DNA of 35,387 bases from Nocardiopsaceae bacterium (GTDB lineage Bacteria; Actinomycetota; Actinomycetes; Streptosporangiales; Streptosporangiaceae), in assembly GCA_017354375.1 (NCBI GenBank), contig JAFMRC010000006.1, positions 1-35,387 on the forward strand, written 5' to 3'. Positions 15,669-24,457 of this stretch are shown here, in pieces; within the stretch, counting starts at the first letter, position 1; each line of letters opens with the position of its first letter. Position numbers and translations under genes: made by a program. A model generated the notes under the pieces. The model had not been told where the DNA came from, did no database searches, and worked only from the letters and a program-made list of their open reading frames with translations.

Positions 15669-18008
15669 ATGAAGCGCGAAGGGGACCTGGAGCCCAGCGA
15701 GGCGTCGGCGAGGAAGGAGACCAGGCTGGGGGCCACCGTGCTTACGGCCAAGGAGCACACGGAGCTGCCCGCGGGCGCGAAGATCCAGCTGCGGCCGCTC
15801 ATCCGGCTGCAACCGCCGGGCCTGGACGGGGTGATCACCGGGATCGAGGTCAGCGGCCGGACCCCGTCGCCGTTCGGCCGGTCGATGGGCGACCACACCG
15901 TGTCCTGGCAGGTACTGGTGGACGCGGTCCACGCGCGGCTGTCAGGGCGCAAGCTCGGTGACGCCGACGGCGCGATCGCCACTCTCGGGATGGCCCAGCA
16001 GGAGGTCAGCGCGTGGATGAGCCAGCCTGACTCGGCGGGCATGCTGCTGCTGGACGACCTGGAGGACGCCCCCCGTCGGCGGCCCCTGCTGGAGGATGCC
16101 GCCTGGCGCACGGAGAAGGCACTGGAGCTGGCCGCCGGCGAGCTGGGGAAGGGACTGGCCGACAAGGCCGTGGCCCACCTGAGCAGGGCCATGGCCTGCC
16201 ACCTGGCTTACCTCAACTACCTGCCCTTCGCCACCGTGCCGGCCAAGTCGGAGCGGGGCTCGCACGGCTCGGGCGAGGGAACCAAGCGGGGCGTCCTCGT
16301 GGTCTGGGAGCGGAAGCGGCTCTCCGAGATCGCGGAGCTGGCCGATGAACTGGCCATGGAGGAGGATCACGGGCGCCGCGAGGAGGCGGAGAAGAAGGCC
16401 TGGGCCGACGCGGCGAGCCGGGCCGGGCACGTGCCCGAGAGGCTGTGGGGCCTGTTCGACTTCGACGCGGCGCTGCGGGCGGCGCATGCCGAGTACGCGC
16501 TGAACCCCAAGGCCGGCGACGCCGCCCAGGAGGACCTGAACGACCTCAAGGGGAAGGCGGAGGCGCTGCGGGGGCTGGTCAGCACGATGGATCCCAAGGC
16601 GGGGACACTGGCGGTGGATCCGGGGAAGGTCAGGGAGATCGGAGAGGCTGCCAGCCCCAAGAGGGATTCGGCTGTTCCCGCGATAGCGATCCTGGCCTAC
16701 CAGCTCGGGGACGCGGCGCGGACCGTTGCCGACGGCCAGGCGGAGGTGCGGGCATCGACGAGGCTGAAGGTGGCCACGGGCGCCGTGGGGGATAATAGCA
16801 ACCTAGCGTCCGGCCTGAGCGCCGCCGAGCAGGCGGTCAAGGAACTCAAGGTGAAGGTCAGCGCGGCCCCCGAGCGCGCCGCGCGAGTGCTGTCCAGCCT
16901 GCTGCACAAGCACCTGCGGTCCGTGGCCGCCGCCTATCCCCTCAGCGTCATCGACGGCAAGCTCCTGCAGCCCTCGGCGGGTAAGGCCGCCAGCGGCCAG
17001 GCCGAGGCGGCGCTGCGCGCCCGGTACCCCGCGCTGGCGGGCACGGAGGAGGCCGGCAGGGCCATCGGCGCGCTGAAGACGGCGATCGAGGCTGCCTTCA
17101 CCGCGGCGGGCGACACCGCGGCCTCCCCGGCGGGCAACGGCTGGGTACAGGCGGCCGTGAGCCAGCCGCTGGTGGTGACCTGGAGCCTGACCGCGCAGTC
17201 AGGCGAGCAGTGGCTGCGCGTCGATGGCCGGGCGGACGCGCCGGCCGGGGTCGCGGGCATGGGCTCGCACACGACAGCCTGGGTCGTCGAGACCCTGGCC
17301 CTGCAGCGGCTGCTGGCCGGCGCCGCCTCCAACATCGCGGCCCTGAAGGCCATCAGGGGCGCCGTCATCGCGGACCTCGGGCGCGAGGTCATGACGCTGG
17401 ACCAGTTCCTGCCCGCCGACCAGCTCGAGGGCGGCCAGCCGATGGCCGTGCTCGAGGCGGCGGCCGAGGTCATCGCCGCCACCGACCCCGGCGTGAAGGA
17501 TCCTGGCGACACCGGCGTCGCGGTCGCGGCCCGGTCGTACCTGCAGTTCAGGAACCTGCTCCCGTTCGCCACGGTCGATGCCGGGAGCCGGGGGGGCCAC
17601 GGCGAACGGAAGGACGGAACCCTGAAGGACACCTACGACCGGGGGTCCCTCGACGAGGCGGCGGCCCTTGTCACCGCCTCCCTGACGAACAAGCTGGAAT
17701 CCGGGCGCCTGGCGGAGGCCCTGACGGCGATGGGCAACCAGCTCCAGGAGGAGGCCAGCCAGGCCGAGGCCAGCAAGGCCGATGGCGCATGGCCCAAGGC
17801 GATCCGGGAAGCGGCCAGGGCCTCCGGCAAGCGGCTGCTAGCCAGGGCCGCGGAGGTCACGGCGCTCTGGAAGGACTTCATGCCGAAGGACAGGGACGAT
17901 ACCCAGGCCGACGGCCCGACCAGGGCGGACGCGGAGCAGGCGGCCAGGAGGATCCATGATCTCCGCTGGGCCGAGCACAAGCGCGCCTACGCCGAGGCGC
18001 ACCCGTGA
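15669..18008 (+). CDS. Uncharacterised 779-aa protein with internally duplicated module
   Basis: SD ggaggaggagg before ATG; two copies of MG(D/S)HTxxWxV...YL...LPFATVxAxSxRGxHG. Confidence 0.8.
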   Translation: MKREGDLEPSEASARKETRLGATVLTAKEHTELPAGAKIQLRPLIRLQPPGLDGVITGIEVSGRTPSPFGRSMGDHTVSWQVLVDAVHARLSGRKLGDADGAIATLGMAQQEVSAWMSQPDSAGMLLLDDLEDAPRRRPLLEDAAWRTEKALELAAGELGKGLADKAVAHLSRAMACHLAYLNYLPFATVPAKSERGSHGSGEGTKRGVLVVWERKRLSEIAELADELAMEEDHGRREEAEKKAWADAASRAGHVPERLWGLFDFDAALRAAHAEYALNPKAGDAAQEDLNDLKGKAEALRGLVSTMDPKAGTLAVDPGKVREIGEAASPKRDSAVPAIAILAYQLGDAARTVADGQAEVRASTRLKVATGAVGDNSNLASGLSAAEQAVKELKVKVSAAPERAARVLSSLLHKHLRSVAAAYPLSVIDGKLLQPSAGKAASGQAEAALRARYPALAGTEEAGRAIGALKTAIEAAFTAAGDTAASPAGNGWVQAAVSQPLVVTWSLTAQSGEQWLRVDGRADAPAGVAGMGSHTTAWVVETLALQRLLAGAASNIAALKAIRGAVIADLGREVMTLDQFLPADQLEGGQPMAVLEAAAEVIAATDPGVKDPGDTGVAVAARSYLQFRNLLPFATVDAGSRGGHGERKDGTLKDTYDRGSLDEAAALVTASLTNKLESGRLAEALTAMGNQLQEEASQAEASKADGAWPKAIREAARASGKRLLARAAEVTALWKDFMPKDRDDTQADGPTRADAEQAARRIHDLRWAEHKRAYAEAHP

Positions 18009-18071
18009 AGTGAGCTAGGCGCACCGGAAGTCTTGATCGCGGCGAGTGCAACCATTACGTTACTTTGCAGT

Positions 18072-19382
18072 ATGCACCCCATCGCCGCGTCGGTTTTTCC
18101 CCTGGTCCGGGCACCGGAGATCGTCACGTACATCTCGGTGCCCCTGTTCACCGGGATCATCGGATGGGTGACCAACTGGACCGGGGTGCTGATGATGTTC
18201 TACCCGGTCCGGTTCCGGGGGATCCGGGTGCCCGGACTGGCGACGGCGCGGAACTTCCTGCCGCGCAAGGTGCTCCAGGTTCCGATCGGGCTGCAGCTGG
18301 GAAAGTTCGGCTGGCAGGGCATCATCCCCTCGCGCGCGGCCAAGCTTGGCAGCATCGCGGTCGACAACGGGCTGCTCAAGCTGGGCACCCAGGAGGAGTT
18401 CTACAACCAGCTCGACCCGGCCGCCATCGCCCAGCACATCGCCACCAGCTCGCGTGAGGAGATCCACGCCCTGGTGGACCGGATCATCCAGCGCCGGTAC
18501 CCGCGGGTCTGGGGCAGCATGCCGGCGGCGGTGCGCTCGGCCGTGCACGCGCGGGTGGACGAGCAGATCCCCCGCGTCCTGGACAAGATCACCGCCTCGC
18601 TCGGCCCGAACATCGACCAGCTGCTCGACGCCAAGCTGATGGTGATCGGCTTCATGGAGGACGACCCGGAGCTGGCGAACAAGATCTTCGACCGGATCGG
18701 CCACCGCGAGCTGCGGCTGATCACCCACTTCGGGTTCGCGTTCGGCTTCGTCCTCGGCCTGCCGCTGCTCGCGATCACGGTCGCGTTCCCGGCCTGGTGG
18801 CTCCTTCCGGTGCTCGGCGCGCTGATCGGCTACGTCACCAACTGGCTCGCCATCATGGTGATCTTCCAGCCCGTTGCCCCGCGCAGGATCGGCCCGTTCA
18901 CGGTGCAGGGGCTGTTCGTCCGGCGCCAGCCCGAGGCGTCGCTGGTCTGGGCGGACATCATCGCCGACGAGATCCTCACGCTGCGGAACGTGGTGACCGA
19001 GATGTTCAGCGGCCCCCGCGGCGACCGTACCCGCAAGCTGATCGAGACGTACCTGCTGCCGTCCGTGGACCGCGCGGTGGGGGTGGCCCGGACACCGGTG
19101 AAGGCCGCGGTGGGCACCCAGTCCTACACTGCCTTCGCCACGTCGGTCGCCACCGGGGCGACAGACCTGGCCCGCGACGCGCTGCTGGACGACGACTTCA
19201 GCCGCAGCCAGGCGGAGAACATCCGGCGGCTGGTCGCCGAGCGCACCAGGAGGATGTCGTCACGTGATTTCGCCGAGATGCTGCGGGCGGTGATCAGGGA
19301 AGACGAGTGGCTGCTGGTCCTGCACGGCGGCGTGCTCGGCATCGCCGCGGGACTCATCCACGTGCTTATCTTCGGAGCATGA
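18072..19382 (+). CDS. DUF445 family membrane protein
   Basis: Two GWVTNW(T/L)..(M/V)xFxPV motifs (GIIGWVTNWTGVLMMFYPVRFRGI, LIGYVTNWLAIMVIFQPVAPRRIG), GWQGIIPSRAAKLGSI; ATG 18072 chosen (track ORF begins 18033). Confidence 0.88.
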   Translation: MHPIAASVFPLVRAPEIVTYISVPLFTGIIGWVTNWTGVLMMFYPVRFRGIRVPGLATARNFLPRKVLQVPIGLQLGKFGWQGIIPSRAAKLGSIAVDNGLLKLGTQEEFYNQLDPAAIAQHIATSSREEIHALVDRIIQRRYPRVWGSMPAAVRSAVHARVDEQIPRVLDKITASLGPNIDQLLDAKLMVIGFMEDDPELANKIFDRIGHRELRLITHFGFAFGFVLGLPLLAITVAFPAWWLLPVLGALIGYVTNWLAIMVIFQPVAPRRIGPFTVQGLFVRRQPEASLVWADIIADEILTLRNVVTEMFSGPRGDRTRKLIETYLLPSVDRAVGVARTPVKAAVGTQSYTAFATSVATGATDLARDALLDDDFSRSQAENIRRLVAERTRRMSSRDFAEMLRAVIREDEWLLVLHGGVLGIAAGLIHVLIFGA

Positions 19383-19401
19383 CCATGACGGGAGCCCGAC
19401 C

Positions 19402-20376
19402 ATGACGGTCGCCGATCGTGCCGAGCAGTTCCTCAGGTGGGCCGGTCCCGTGGTGAACGCGGCCCTCAACCCGCCACCCCGGGAACCAGCCCGGAATGAA
19501 ACAGCCCGGCCGGCCCCACGGGAACCAGCTACCCAGGACGCGGACGGGTTCCCGCCGGAACTGGTGCTGCGGGCGCTGCCGGACGCGGCGCGCTCGGCCG
19601 CGACCATGCTGTGGCGCACCAGCCAGTGGACGCTGGGCGCCACGCTGCGGGCCGGCAACATCGTCATCCAGGGCACCATCACCGGGCAGTCCGCCGACGC
19701 CATGGCCGGCGCGCTGCTCGGCGAGATCCGCCAGTCGCTGCTGGGCTCGGTCGGCATCGGGGCCTGGGCCGCAGGCCCCGATGGCTGGGCCGGAGGCCCC
19801 AACGGCTGGGGCGGGGCGGAGATGACCCTGGCCGAGCGGATGGGCGCCCTGCTGGATGCCTCCGCGGACGTCGGCGACGCGGACGCCGGCGGCGCCGAGG
19901 CCCGCGCGCACCCCGCCTACGTGCGGCTGCTGTCGGAGCTGACCCCCGACGAGGCTCGCATCCTGCGGCTGTTCGCCGAGCGCGGCCCGCAGCCCGCCGT
20001 CGACGTGCGCACCAGGAAGCTGCTCGGCGCCGGCAGCCACCTTGTCACGCCCGGCCTGACGATGATCGCGCGGTACGCCGGCTGCCGCAACGCCAGCCGG
20101 GTGCCCGGCTACCTGGAGAACATGTCCCGGCTCGGGCTGATCAGGTTCACCGAGGAGCCGCTCGACGACCACAGCGCGTATGACGTGCTCGAGGCCCAGC
20201 AAGAGGTCAAGGAGGCCCTTAAGCGGGCGGGCCGGGGCATGACGACCCGGCGGCGGATCGAGCTGACCGTCTTCGGCCGCAACCTGTGCGCGATGACCGG
20301 CCTGCTACCGGAACAGGCGCCGCTACCGGAACAGGCGCCACGATCCGTTCGGCATAATGACGAGCTGAACCCGTGA
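19402..20376 (+). CDS. DUF4393 / Abi-alpha-like protein
   Basis: AHPAYVRLLSELTPDEARILRLFAERGPQPAVDVR...NMSRLGLIRFTEE...RRRIELTVFGRNLCAMTG. Confidence 0.75.
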   Translation: MTVADRAEQFLRWAGPVVNAALNPPPREPARNETARPAPREPATQDADGFPPELVLRALPDAARSAATMLWRTSQWTLGATLRAGNIVIQGTITGQSADAMAGALLGEIRQSLLGSVGIGAWAAGPDGWAGGPNGWGGAEMTLAERMGALLDASADVGDADAGGAEARAHPAYVRLLSELTPDEARILRLFAERGPQPAVDVRTRKLLGAGSHLVTPGLTMIARYAGCRNASRVPGYLENMSRLGLIRFTEEPLDDHSAYDVLEAQQEVKEALKRAGRGMTTRRRIELTVFGRNLCAMTGLLPEQAPLPEQAPRSVRHNDELNP

Positions 20377-20420
20377 CCTGCCGCGCCCCGGGCGCGGACC
20401 CGAGCCAGAGGAGACCCGCG

Positions 20421-21641
20421 GTGGCCGAGATCAGCGTTCCGGAGTCCTCGCCGTTCGGGCTGGACAACCTCCCGTACGGGGTGTACTCGGCCGGCGCCGC
20501 CGCGCCGCGGGTGTGCGTGCGGGCGGGGGACGCCGTGATCGACCTCGCGGAGCTGCTCGGGGACGACGTCTTCGCCGCGCCGTCGCTGAACCCGTTCATG
20601 GCGGCCGGGCCGCGGCGGTGGGCCTGGGCGCGCGGGCGGATCGGCGAGCTGATCGCGGCGGGGGAGGTGCCGGAGGAAGCGGTTTGGGACGTGGCGGCCG
20701 TGACGATGCGGCTGCCGTTCGAGGTCGCCGACTACGTCGATTTCTACGCCTCGGAGCACCACGCCTCCAACCTCGGCCGCCTGCTGCGGCCGGGCGCGGA
20801 GCCGCTGATGCCGAACTGGAAGCACCTCCCGGCCGGCTACCACGGCCGGGCCGGGACCGTCGTGGTGAGCGGCACCGGCATCACCCGGCCGTGCGGGCAG
20901 CGGAGGGGAGCGGGGGAGCCGGCGCCGTCGTTCGGGCCGAGCGCGAGGCTGGACATCGAGGCGGAACTGGGCTTCGTGGTCGGGGTTCCCTCGCCGCTCG
21001 GCGCCCCGGTCCCGACGGGCGCGTTCGCGGAGCACGTGTTCGGCGCGGTGCTGGTCAACGACTGGTCGGCCCGGGACATCCAGGCGTGGGAGTACGCGCC
21101 GCTCGGGCCGCACCTGGGCAAGTCGTTCGCCACCTCGGTATCCCCGTGGGTGGTGCCGCTCGCGGCCCTGGAGGCGGCGCGGGTGCCGCTGCCCGGCCAG
21201 GATCCGCCGCCGCTGCCCTATTTGCGGGAAACGTCGGACTGGGGGCTGGACATCGACCTGGTGGTGGAGTGGAACGGCGAGGTCGTGTCCCGGCCGCCGT
21301 ACGCCTCCATGTACTGGTCGCCAGCGCAGATGCTCGCGCACCTGACGGCGAACGGGGCGTCGCTGCGGACCGGTGACCTGTTCGCCTCCGGCACGATCTC
21401 CGGGCCATCCCGGGGGGAGCGGGGCGCGTTCATCGAGCTGACCTGGGGCGGGGCGGAACCGGTGACGGTGAAGGGCTCTGCCCGGACGTTCCTCGAGGAC
21501 GGGGACGAGGTCGTGATCTCGGCGACGGCACCGGGCTCCGGCGGCGGGCGGATCGGCTTCGGCGAGGTCCGCGGCACCATCCGCCCGGCTGCGGGATGGC
21601 CCATGGCGGGCGCCCGGGGACGGAAGATGGCTTCGGAATGA
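20421..21641 (+). CDS. fahA: Fumarylacetoacetase
   Basis: SPFGLDNLPYGVYS, VADYVDFYASEHHASNLGRLLRPGAEPLMPNWKHLPAGYHGRAGTVVVSGTGITRPCGQ, LVNDWSARDIQAWEYAPLGPHLGKSFATSVSPWVVPLAAL; GTG start with agagga SD. Confidence 0.95.
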   Translation: MAEISVPESSPFGLDNLPYGVYSAGAAAPRVCVRAGDAVIDLAELLGDDVFAAPSLNPFMAAGPRRWAWARGRIGELIAAGEVPEEAVWDVAAVTMRLPFEVADYVDFYASEHHASNLGRLLRPGAEPLMPNWKHLPAGYHGRAGTVVVSGTGITRPCGQRRGAGEPAPSFGPSARLDIEAELGFVVGVPSPLGAPVPTGAFAEHVFGAVLVNDWSARDIQAWEYAPLGPHLGKSFATSVSPWVVPLAALEAARVPLPGQDPPPLPYLRETSDWGLDIDLVVEWNGEVVSRPPYASMYWSPAQMLAHLTANGASLRTGDLFASGTISGPSRGERGAFIELTWGGAEPVTVKGSARTFLEDGDEVVISATAPGSGGGRIGFGEVRGTIRPAAGWPMAGARGRKMASE

Positions 21642-21678
21642 CCCGATGAAACGTTCCAATCTGACCATCTTCCGTCCC
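21617..21678. terminator. 14-bp perfect inverted repeat (gggacggaagatgg / ccatcttccgtccc) spanning the fahA stop codon
   Basis: Arms 21617-21630 and 21665-21678, 34-nt loop containing TGA 21639-21641. Confidence 0.5.
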
Positions 21679-21742
21679 GAGCCTCGGATTACCCGGCTGG
21701 CTGGGGGTATCAAGCCACCTGGTGTCCATTATATACCCTAAA

Positions 21743-21830
21743 GCCTTAATCTTGGGTTTAAACTCAAGGCGTGCAGGCCGCTTAGCCGTGTCCTTTGGGG
21801 CTTCCTGCGCCCCTAACGACACAGCTAGGC
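21743..21830. ncRNA. AT-enriched, hairpin-rich intergenic segment (possible bidirectional terminator or small RNA)
   Basis: TTGGGTTTAAACTCAA (21752-21767) near-palindrome; extended hairpin 21780-21792/21818-21830 enclosing ggggc/gcccc stem. Confidence 0.3.
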
Positions 21831-21859
21831 AAGATGAATACCTTGCGCGGGTATGCTGA

Positions 21860-23806
21860 CTATCTCCCGGCGGCTGCCGGGGCGGGCTCGGGGTAATCGA
21901 GCAACTTCTGCTCGGCCAGGAATCTCGTGAAGGCCGGGTACTTGCCCGGATCCGGCCCCTGCAGCGGGCCGAAGTCCGGGTCGTGGGAGATCCAGTCGTA
22001 GGGCCGCTCGATCTCCGACGAGCGGTTGCCGACGGCTTGCCGCAGGCTGGCGACGATCCTGTCCTCGCGGGCCAGGTCCTGCTGGACCAGCACGGAATAC
22101 AGGCAGGCCACGGCGTAGGCGGCCTGCCAGGACACCGTGCGGTGCAGCCACGGCAGCCAGCGGACCCGGTCCTCGCTCACCCGCGGCGGCCGGCCCGTCA
22201 GCCGCCATTCCGAGGGCGGGCGCCGGAGCACCGCCGCGATCGGGTCGCTGTCACCGGTGACGGCGGCCGCGATCCGCAGCGCCCGCCGGCAGCCGCGTGC
22301 GGCGAACCGGTCGCCGTTCAGCCGCTGCCTGACGGCCACCAGCAGCAAGCCCGCGTCCGCTCCGTCCCGGAATCCCTGCCGTACCCGCGGTCGCCAGTGC
22401 TGCCTCCAGGTGGCGCGCTCGTCGCGGCGGCGGAACGTCGCCCATGCCACCGCCGGGAACGTCAATTGCCGCCTGATGGTCCGCAGTTCCCGCCGCGCGG
22501 CCTCCAGCAGCACGGCGTCCAGCGACGGCGACAGGATCCACTGCTTACCGCCGTCGTCCCGAGCGACGATCCCGTCCGGCGGGCATTCGGCGATTGGTGC
22601 CAGCCCGCACCGGTGCAAGCTGCCCAGAACCTGGTCGAGCACGCCTCGCACGTAGTCGGGGTCGGGGAACGCGAACCCGGGATTGGCGATCATCTCCAGG
22701 GACATGGCCAGCCGGTACCGGCCCCGGAAGAACCGCGGGTACTGCTCCCGGTCCAGCGCGTGCAGCCGCAGCGCGGCGACATGGCCTTGCCCGAGCTCGT
22801 GCAGCTGGGCGAGCTCGTACCGGACCAGGCCGGCGCACCGGTCGCCTCCGGTCACCTGTCGCAGGATCTCGATCTGCTCACGGCGGGAGCGGTCCACGTC
22901 CCCGGCCGCCGCGACATCGACGCGCTCTTGCCGGGCGAGCTGGAGGACCCCGAGGTCACGGCCATCGGACAAGCCATAGCACCACGCTGGCGTCGCCGGA
23001 TCCCGGGCGAAGACCTGTCGCGCCACGTAGCCGGCCACCATCGAGGCCGCCTCGTCCAGGGTGCTCGCCGCTACGGTCTTGGTCGCGACGGCGGTGCCGC
23101 TCGCGGCGTTGACCAGCTCGACCGTGACCCTCGTGTCCCCGGTCCCGCCCGACTCGACCCAGACCTGGAGCCGGAGCCGCCGCGGTTTCGGCCATACCGC
23201 TCCCGCGAACCGGATGATGGCCCCGGCCAGCCCGCCGCCAGAGGCGCCGCTATGCTCCGCGATCGCGGCGAGCGCGTTCGTCCGGCTGCCGCCCGGCAGG
23301 AGGGAGGGCGAGCGGATGTGGATCGCGGCGAGCCGGAATTCGAGTTCGGCGGCGAGTTGCTGGTGCCGCTGTCCGTCGGTGAGCCCCCGCGCCGCCCCCT
23401 CCGGCCGGATGCTCGGCTGCCCCTCGCCAAGCTTCGAGGTATCCAGCACGGGCGCCTGCCAGCGCAGCGCCCACGCCTCCAGCTCCCGGTAGCCGAGCAC
23501 GATCGCCAGGCAGATGACGATCCACCCCGCGCGCCCTGGCTCGGGAACGCCGTGCCCGAGCCACAGCGGACGGAACAGCGCGGCGGCGACCTGGTCGGCG
23601 CCGCGCGTGAACGCGTTCGCCAGGTCAGGCGGCGCCTGTGCTGGATGCCTTAACCCGTAGCCGGTCACCACCGCGGCGAGGGCCACCGCGGTGAGGCCCG
23701 CGACGGCTCGCACTGTGCGAACGCCGAAGTGATACCCGGTGACTCCCAGCGCCACGGCGACCCCCGCGAACACCGCCCACGTAACCCATATCAACATAAA
23801 GCCCAT
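21860..23806 (-). CDS. Uncharacterised membrane protein with large soluble C-terminal region
   Basis: MGFMLIWVTWAVFAGVAVALGVTGYHFGVRTVRAVAGLTAVALAAVVTGYGL then soluble TPR-like C-terminus; ORF extends to 24313 but upstream part overlaps ppa antisense. Confidence 0.7.
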   Translation of the reverse strand: MGFMLIWVTWAVFAGVAVALGVTGYHFGVRTVRAVAGLTAVALAAVVTGYGLRHPAQAPPDLANAFTRGADQVAAALFRPLWLGHGVPEPGRAGWIVICLAIVLGYRELEAWALRWQAPVLDTSKLGEGQPSIRPEGAARGLTDGQRHQQLAAELEFRLAAIHIRSPSLLPGGSRTNALAAIAEHSGASGGGLAGAIIRFAGAVWPKPRRLRLQVWVESGGTGDTRVTVELVNAASGTAVATKTVAASTLDEAASMVAGYVARQVFARDPATPAWCYGLSDGRDLGVLQLARQERVDVAAAGDVDRSRREQIEILRQVTGGDRCAGLVRYELAQLHELGQGHVAALRLHALDREQYPRFFRGRYRLAMSLEMIANPGFAFPDPDYVRGVLDQVLGSLHRCGLAPIAECPPDGIVARDDGGKQWILSPSLDAVLLEAARRELRTIRRQLTFPAVAWATFRRRDERATWRQHWRPRVRQGFRDGADAGLLLVAVRQRLNGDRFAARGCRRALRIAAAVTGDSDPIAAVLRRPPSEWRLTGRPPRVSEDRVRWLPWLHRTVSWQAAYAVACLYSVLVQQDLAREDRIVASLRQAVGNRSSEIERPYDWISHDPDFGPLQGPDPGKYPAFTRFLAEQKLLDYPEPAPAAAGR

Positions 23807-23810
23807 TATC

Positions 23811-23888
23811 GGGGGTTCCAGGGGGTCGTCCCCCTGGGTTAGCAGGGCCGGGGGTTCCAGGGGGTCGTCCCCCTGGGTTAGCAGGGCC
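23811..23888. repeat. Two perfect tandem copies of a 39-bp hairpin-containing repeat, plus a degenerate third copy to ~23905
   Basis: gggggttccagggggtcgtccccctgggttagcagggcc at 23811-23849 and 23850-23888; each has ccaggggg-tcgt-ccccctgg. Confidence 0.95.
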
Positions 23889-23950
23889 GGGGGTCTAGCA
23901 GGGCCGGGGTTCCTCGCGCGACGGGCGGTCGTCGTGGCATGGTATGGACC

Positions 23951-24457
23951 ATGGACGTTGAGGTGATCATCGAGACCCCGCAGGGCTCGCGGAACAAGTA
24001 CGCGATGGACAGTGAGACGGGCAGGATCAGGCTGGACCGCATGCTGTTCACGTCCACGCGCTACCCGCTCGACTACGGGTTCGTCACCGGGACGCTCGCC
24101 GAGGACTCCGAGCCGCTGGACGCGCTGGTGTGGGTCGAGGAGCCGACGTTTCCCGGGTGCCTGGTCGATGCGCGGCCGGTGGCGGTGTTCTGGATGCACG
24201 ACGAGAGCGGCCCGGACGCGAAGGTGCTCACCGTCCCGGCGGGCGACCCGCGGATGAGCCGCGTCCGCGACCTGCGGGACGTGCCGTCCTACCTGACGGC
24301 GGAGATCGGTCACTTCTTCGACATCTACAAGGAACTGGAGCCCGGGAAGTCCAGCGACGTGCGCGGCTGGCAGGACCGCGCCGCCGCCGAACGAGTGATC
24401 AAGGAAGCCCAGGCCCGTGCGCCCCGTGCCCCGGGAGCCGTGCCTCCCGGGAGCTAG
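23951..24457 (+). CDS. ppa: Inorganic pyrophosphatase
   Basis: VIIETPQGSRNKYAMDSETGRIRLDRMLFTSTRYPLDYGFVTGTLAEDSEPLDALVWVEEPTFPGCLVDARPVAVFWMHDE; ATG 23951. Confidence 0.96.
   Translation: MDVEVIIETPQGSRNKYAMDSETGRIRLDRMLFTSTRYPLDYGFVTGTLAEDSEPLDALVWVEEPTFPGCLVDARPVAVFWMHDESGPDAKVLTVPAGDPRMSRVRDLRDVPSYLTAEIGHFFDIYKELEPGKSSDVRGWQDRAAAERVIKEAQARAPRAPGAVPPGS

Noticed and set aside
19640-19720. AGNIVIQGTITGQS in the DUF4393 protein as a partner RHIM/BASS motif for the STAND NTPase
   Set aside because: Lacks the Q-x-G spacing of the GTVIQAG motif and is internal, so the match is superficial.
21860-24313. 817-aa version of the minus-strand membrane protein
   Set aside because: Upstream ~170 aa are antisense to ppa and cross the 39-bp repeats; start at 23806 (or 23797) gives a normal TM N-terminus.
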